Below are positions 6,553-8,125 of a stretch of DNA of 8,125 bases, in pieces (the stretch's first letter is position 1; the number at the start of each line of letters is the position of its first letter). The notes beneath the pieces were generated by a model. It saw only the letters and a program-made list of their open reading frames with translations. It did no database searches and was not told where the DNA came from. The stretch is from Leptospira_B sp964571605. GTDB taxonomy: Bacteria > Spirochaetota > Leptospiria > Leptospirales > Leptospiraceae. The stretch lies in contig CAZNCS010000190.1 of NCBI GenBank assembly GCA_964571605.1, forward strand, positions 1-8,125, in the 5' to 3' direction. A program made the translations under genes and the position numbers.

Positions 6553-7266
6553 ATGACATCCCCATCATCCGAATTGGAATCGATAGATATTTCAGGAATA
6601 GCATCAAGTGTAGAAGAGGCCGTTCGTACTCGGCATAGTATCCGGGATTACGAATCCAAGCCGATCGAAGAGAATGTCCTACAAGAATTATTCGCACGAG
6701 CATTGAGGGCTCCTAGTTGGAAAAATAGCCAGCCTTGGAAGGTCCATGTTTTGAGCGGGGCTCCAAAGGATAAAATGGCGAAGAAGCTCGTGGAGAGAGC
6801 GAAACAAACCGCTACCCCGATTCCGGATACAGGTTGGCCTGCTTCGTTTCCTGCGGATGCAAAACGGAGAATGTTCGACCTTGGAATGAATATTTACGGA
6901 GCAGCGGGAATAGAGCGCAAAGACAAAGAAGCCAGAGACGCGTTTATGTTGCGCAATTTTGAATTTTTTGGAGCTCCCACAGCAGTATTTATCACTACCG
7001 AATTCGAATTGAATTTCTACATCGCATTGGATATAGGATGTTTTTTGAATACTGTGATGTTACTCGCGAGAGGATATGGACTGGGTAGTGTACCTCAGGC
7101 GGCGCTTTCCGCATTTCCGGAAGTAGTTCGAGAAGAATTGTCCTTATCTCCCTCCGAAAAAGTGGTCTGCGGCTTAAGTCTCGGCTATCCGAAAGCGGAT
7201 TCTATATTAAATACGTATCATACACCCAGAGAAGAAACTCCGAATTTGGTGAAGTTCTATAGGTAA
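6553..7266 (+). CDS. Nitroreductase family FMN-dependent oxidoreductase
   Basis: A 237-residue cytoplasmic flavoprotein of the NAD(P)H nitroreductase superfamily, a usual length for the family. FMN-contact regions are visible: 'RHSIRDYESKPI' (27-38, Arg27 and Arg31 at the phosphate site), 'APSWKNSQPWKVHV' (53-66), and 'GLGSVPQAA' (176-184) with the closing 'GLSLGYP' (207-213). The physiological substrate is unknown; relatives reduce nitroaromatics, quinones or other electrophiles using NAD(P)H. The insert around residues 86-106, rich in Pro and Trp, would line the substrate pocket by position. The ATG follows a strong GGAGG at 6544-6548. It is divergent from a TetR repressor with an intervening palindrome, which suggests induction by a toxic or electrophilic compound. 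Confidence 0.87.
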   Translation: MTSPSSELESIDISGIASSVEEAVRTRHSIRDYESKPIEENVLQELFARALRAPSWKNSQPWKVHVLSGAPKDKMAKKLVERAKQTATPIPDTGWPASFPADAKRRMFDLGMNIYGAAGIERKDKEARDAFMLRNFEFFGAPTAVFITTEFELNFYIALDIGCFLNTVMLLARGYGLGSVPQAALSAFPEVVREELSLSPSEKVVCGLSLGYPKADSILNTYHTPREETPNLVKFYR

Positions 7267-7291
7267 GAAGTTCGCACGGACCTTCTTTATC

Positions 7292-7374
7292 CCACGCAGA
7301 GGCGCAAAGTCGCAGAGGTTTAATTTATATTCATATAAAGTTGTACCTCCTTAAACTTCGCGGCTTTGCGTGCC
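7292..7374. repeat. Imperfect inverted repeat element (intergenic, 'CGCAAAG' type)
   Basis: The left arm contains CGCAAAGTCGCAGAGGTTTA (7303-7322). The right arm, read on the minus strand, contains CGCAAAGCCGCGAAGTTTA, matching except for two or three substitutions and one inserted base. About 28 bases of A/T-rich sequence separate the arms. The arms are much more GC-rich than the loop and the flanks. Elements of this look recur in intergenic regions of many bacteria; copy number here cannot be judged from one window. Confidence 0.55.
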
Positions 7375-7422
7375 AAAAAATGAATAGAAAGAAATTTCCC
7401 GCAGCCAGAATCCAAGTCGAAC

Positions 7423-7437
7423 CGCGGCTTTTGCGTG
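7423..7437. repeat. Extra copy of the repeat's right arm
   Basis: CGCGGCTTTTGCGTG repeats CGCGGCTTTGCGTG (7359-7372) with one extra T, about 64 bp downstream and in the same orientation. It suggests a decayed or nested second repeat unit. Confidence 0.4.
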
Positions 7438-7561
7438 AACCTCCGCCTGAACTATGGTCGCCGAGTGTAAATCTTAACGCCAATTTAACGCGCTTTGAGG
7501 GTGTCCTAATTCGGCTTAGCATTGACGAACTTTAAAAAAATAGATAGGGTTTCTCTGCCTG

Positions 7562-7575
7562 GTTGGAACTCCAAC
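7562..7575. promoter_or_regulatory. Short perfect dyad upstream of kdpF
   Basis: GTTGGA-AC-TCCAAC is a perfect palindrome with 6-bp arms and a 2-bp centre. It lies 22 bp before the kdpF start and just ahead of its ribosome site. It could be an operator or a small leader hairpin. The binding factor is not known. Confidence 0.3.
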
Positions 7576-7596
7576 ATTCCGCCAAGGGGGAATATC

Positions 7597-7680
7597 TTGT
7601 CTTATCCTTTTCTAATCGTTTTAGTTCTCGCTTTGAGCGGGTATCTAACGTTCGCAATTTTAAAGCCGGAAAAATTTTAG
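7597..7680 (+). CDS. kdpF: Potassium-transporting ATPase small subunit KdpF
   Basis: A 27-residue single-helix membrane peptide, too short for most gene finders. Starting at TTG, it begins (M)SYPFLIVLVLALSGYLTFA and ends ILKPEKF. This matches the KdpF pattern of one hydrophobic helix with a central 'GYL' followed by a short tail ending in 'E-x-F', and is close in length to the 29-residue E. coli protein. KdpF associates with and stabilises the KdpABC high-affinity K+ pump in the inner membrane. The TTG is supported by a strong AAGGGGG at 7584-7590, six bases upstream, and no ATG or GTG fits the frame. The stop codon overlaps the kdpA ribosome site, and kdpA begins 9 nt later, so the two are translated from one message. 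Confidence 0.85.
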   Translation: MSYPFLIVLVLALSGYLTFAILKPEKF

Positions 7681-7689
7681 GAGATCGTA

Positions 7690-8125
7690 ATGAACGGAAA
7701 CGACGCAGTCTTCTTTTTTCTTTATTTTGCGGCTTTGTTTTTACTTACCCCTTTATTAGGAACTTATATCGCCCGAGTAATGGAAGGAAATCTTCCCAGG
7801 TTCTTGAAACCTATTTCCAATCTGGAAAATTTTTTTTATAAGATAACTAGAACGGAAGCCGGGAAAAATTCGGATTTTAAAGGATACGTATTCGACATAC
7901 TCGCCTTTACGTTTATAGGTCTTTCGGTTGTTACCTTCGGACTTCATTTTCAAAATTTTCTTCCTGGAAATCCGGAAGGAAAACCTGCAGTTCCCTGGGA
8001 TCTCGCTTGGAATACTGCGGTCAGTTTTGTAACCAATACAAATTGGCAGGCGTATTCTGGAGAAGTTTCTTTTTCTTATTCTAGCTAAATTTTTTTATTG
8101 AGTATCCAGTATTTTGTGAGTGCGG
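7690..8125 (+). pseudogene. kdpA: kdpA, potassium-transporting ATPase subunit A: 5' part, interrupted by an in-frame stop and cut by the window edge
   Basis: KdpA is the K+-selective channel-like subunit of the KdpFABC P-type pump, normally about 560 residues. The start ATG follows AGGAG at 7679-7683. The first two membrane helices are intact (about 5-30 and 66-88). The first selectivity-filter region 'WDLAWNTAVSFVTNTNWQ' (103-120) with 'AYSGE' is well conserved; Gln120 corresponds to E. coli Gln116. At 8086-8088 a TAA replaces the Gln expected at codon 133 (E. coli 'SYFSQM', Gln129). The same frame then continues 'IFLLSIQYFVSA' to the window end, matching the family's 'GLTVQNFLSA' stretch, so this is a nonsense change and not a frameshift. 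Neighbouring conserved residues (Phe to Ser just before, Gly to Leu just after) also differ. Product if translated: 132 residues with no complete pore. It could be a pseudogene or a local sequencing error; kdpB and kdpC would lie beyond the window. Confidence 0.8.

Larger units (their letters stand above)
7267..7596. other. 330-bp intergenic region before the kdp operon
   Basis: This spacer holds an imperfect inverted repeat (7292-7374), an extra copy of its right arm (7423-7437) and a short perfect dyad close to kdpF. Two overlapping open frames of about 63 codons cross it on opposite strands, but neither has family features or a ribosome site, so neither is called. A possible weak promoter for kdp is TTGACG (7522-7527) with TAGGGT (7545-7550) at 17 bp. 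No recognisable riboswitch is seen. Confidence 0.5.

Noticed and set aside
7331..7535. Two overlapping open frames of 63-64 codons on opposite strands in the kdp spacer
   Set aside because: No ribosome site, no family features, and they cross repeat arms; best explained as chance frames.
7267..7596. A potassium- or cyclic-di-AMP-responsive riboswitch in the kdp leader
   Set aside because: I could not match any conserved core of such riboswitches by eye; a covariance-model search would be needed to support it.
8077..8125. A frameshift as the cause of the short kdpA
   Set aside because: Reading on in the same frame past the TAA restores KdpA-like sequence ('IQYFVSA'), so no net shift is needed.
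1..8125. CRISPR array, tRNA, insertion sequence or prophage gene
   Set aside because: No regularly spaced direct repeats, tRNA-like cloverleaf, transposase motif or phage protein was seen on either strand.

Overview
The window looks like chromosomal DNA from a spirochaete of the genus Leptospira. This is inferred from the protein style, the moderate GC content with A/T-rich spacers, a short lipoprotein with a leptospiral-type lipobox, an adjacent arsenosugar gene pair, and a GC-richer palindromic element of the 'CGCAAAG..CGC' kind in an otherwise A/T-rich spacer. The species cannot be fixed from the sequence alone. No rRNA, tRNA, CRISPR array, transposase or phage gene is visible.

Left block (1-3032, minus strand): the 5' end of a probable SAM-dependent methyltransferase, a six-helix membrane-anchored class III adenylate cyclase with a complete set of catalytic residues, and a multi-pass GT-C type glycosyltransferase (GT87/MptB-like). 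A palindromic -10 element at 3062-3071 separates this block from the plus-strand genes and could fire in both directions.

Middle block (3111-5801, plus strand): a four-helix DUF4395 membrane protein with two CxxC pairs; a likely two-gene arsenosugar operon, made of an AhpD-like 'peroxidase-like' protein and the radical SAM enzyme ArsS, behind a good sigma70-type promoter; and a small lipoprotein of unknown function with its own promoter. A strong 15-bp hairpin ends this block and serves the convergent tetR gene.

Right block (5852-7266): a TetR-family repressor divergent from an FMN nitroreductase. A perfect 8+8 palindrome in the spacer is the obvious operator. The repressor carries a cysteine in the region where NemR has its redox-sensing Cys, so an electrophile- or oxidant-responsive reductase switch is the simplest reading.

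Right edge (7267-8125): a 330-bp spacer holding an imperfect inverted repeat and an extra copy of one arm, followed by the start of a kdp potassium-uptake operon. The 27-residue kdpF gene, with a TTG start, is intact. kdpA has an in-frame TAA at codon 133 inside a conserved stretch, and the correct reading frame resumes directly after it. This is either a real nonsense mutation or a local sequence error near the window edge.

No clearly new multi-gene system was found. The points most worth a second look are the kdpA stop, the TetR/nitroreductase switch, the arsenosugar pair without an adjacent arsM, and the shared palindromic promoter.
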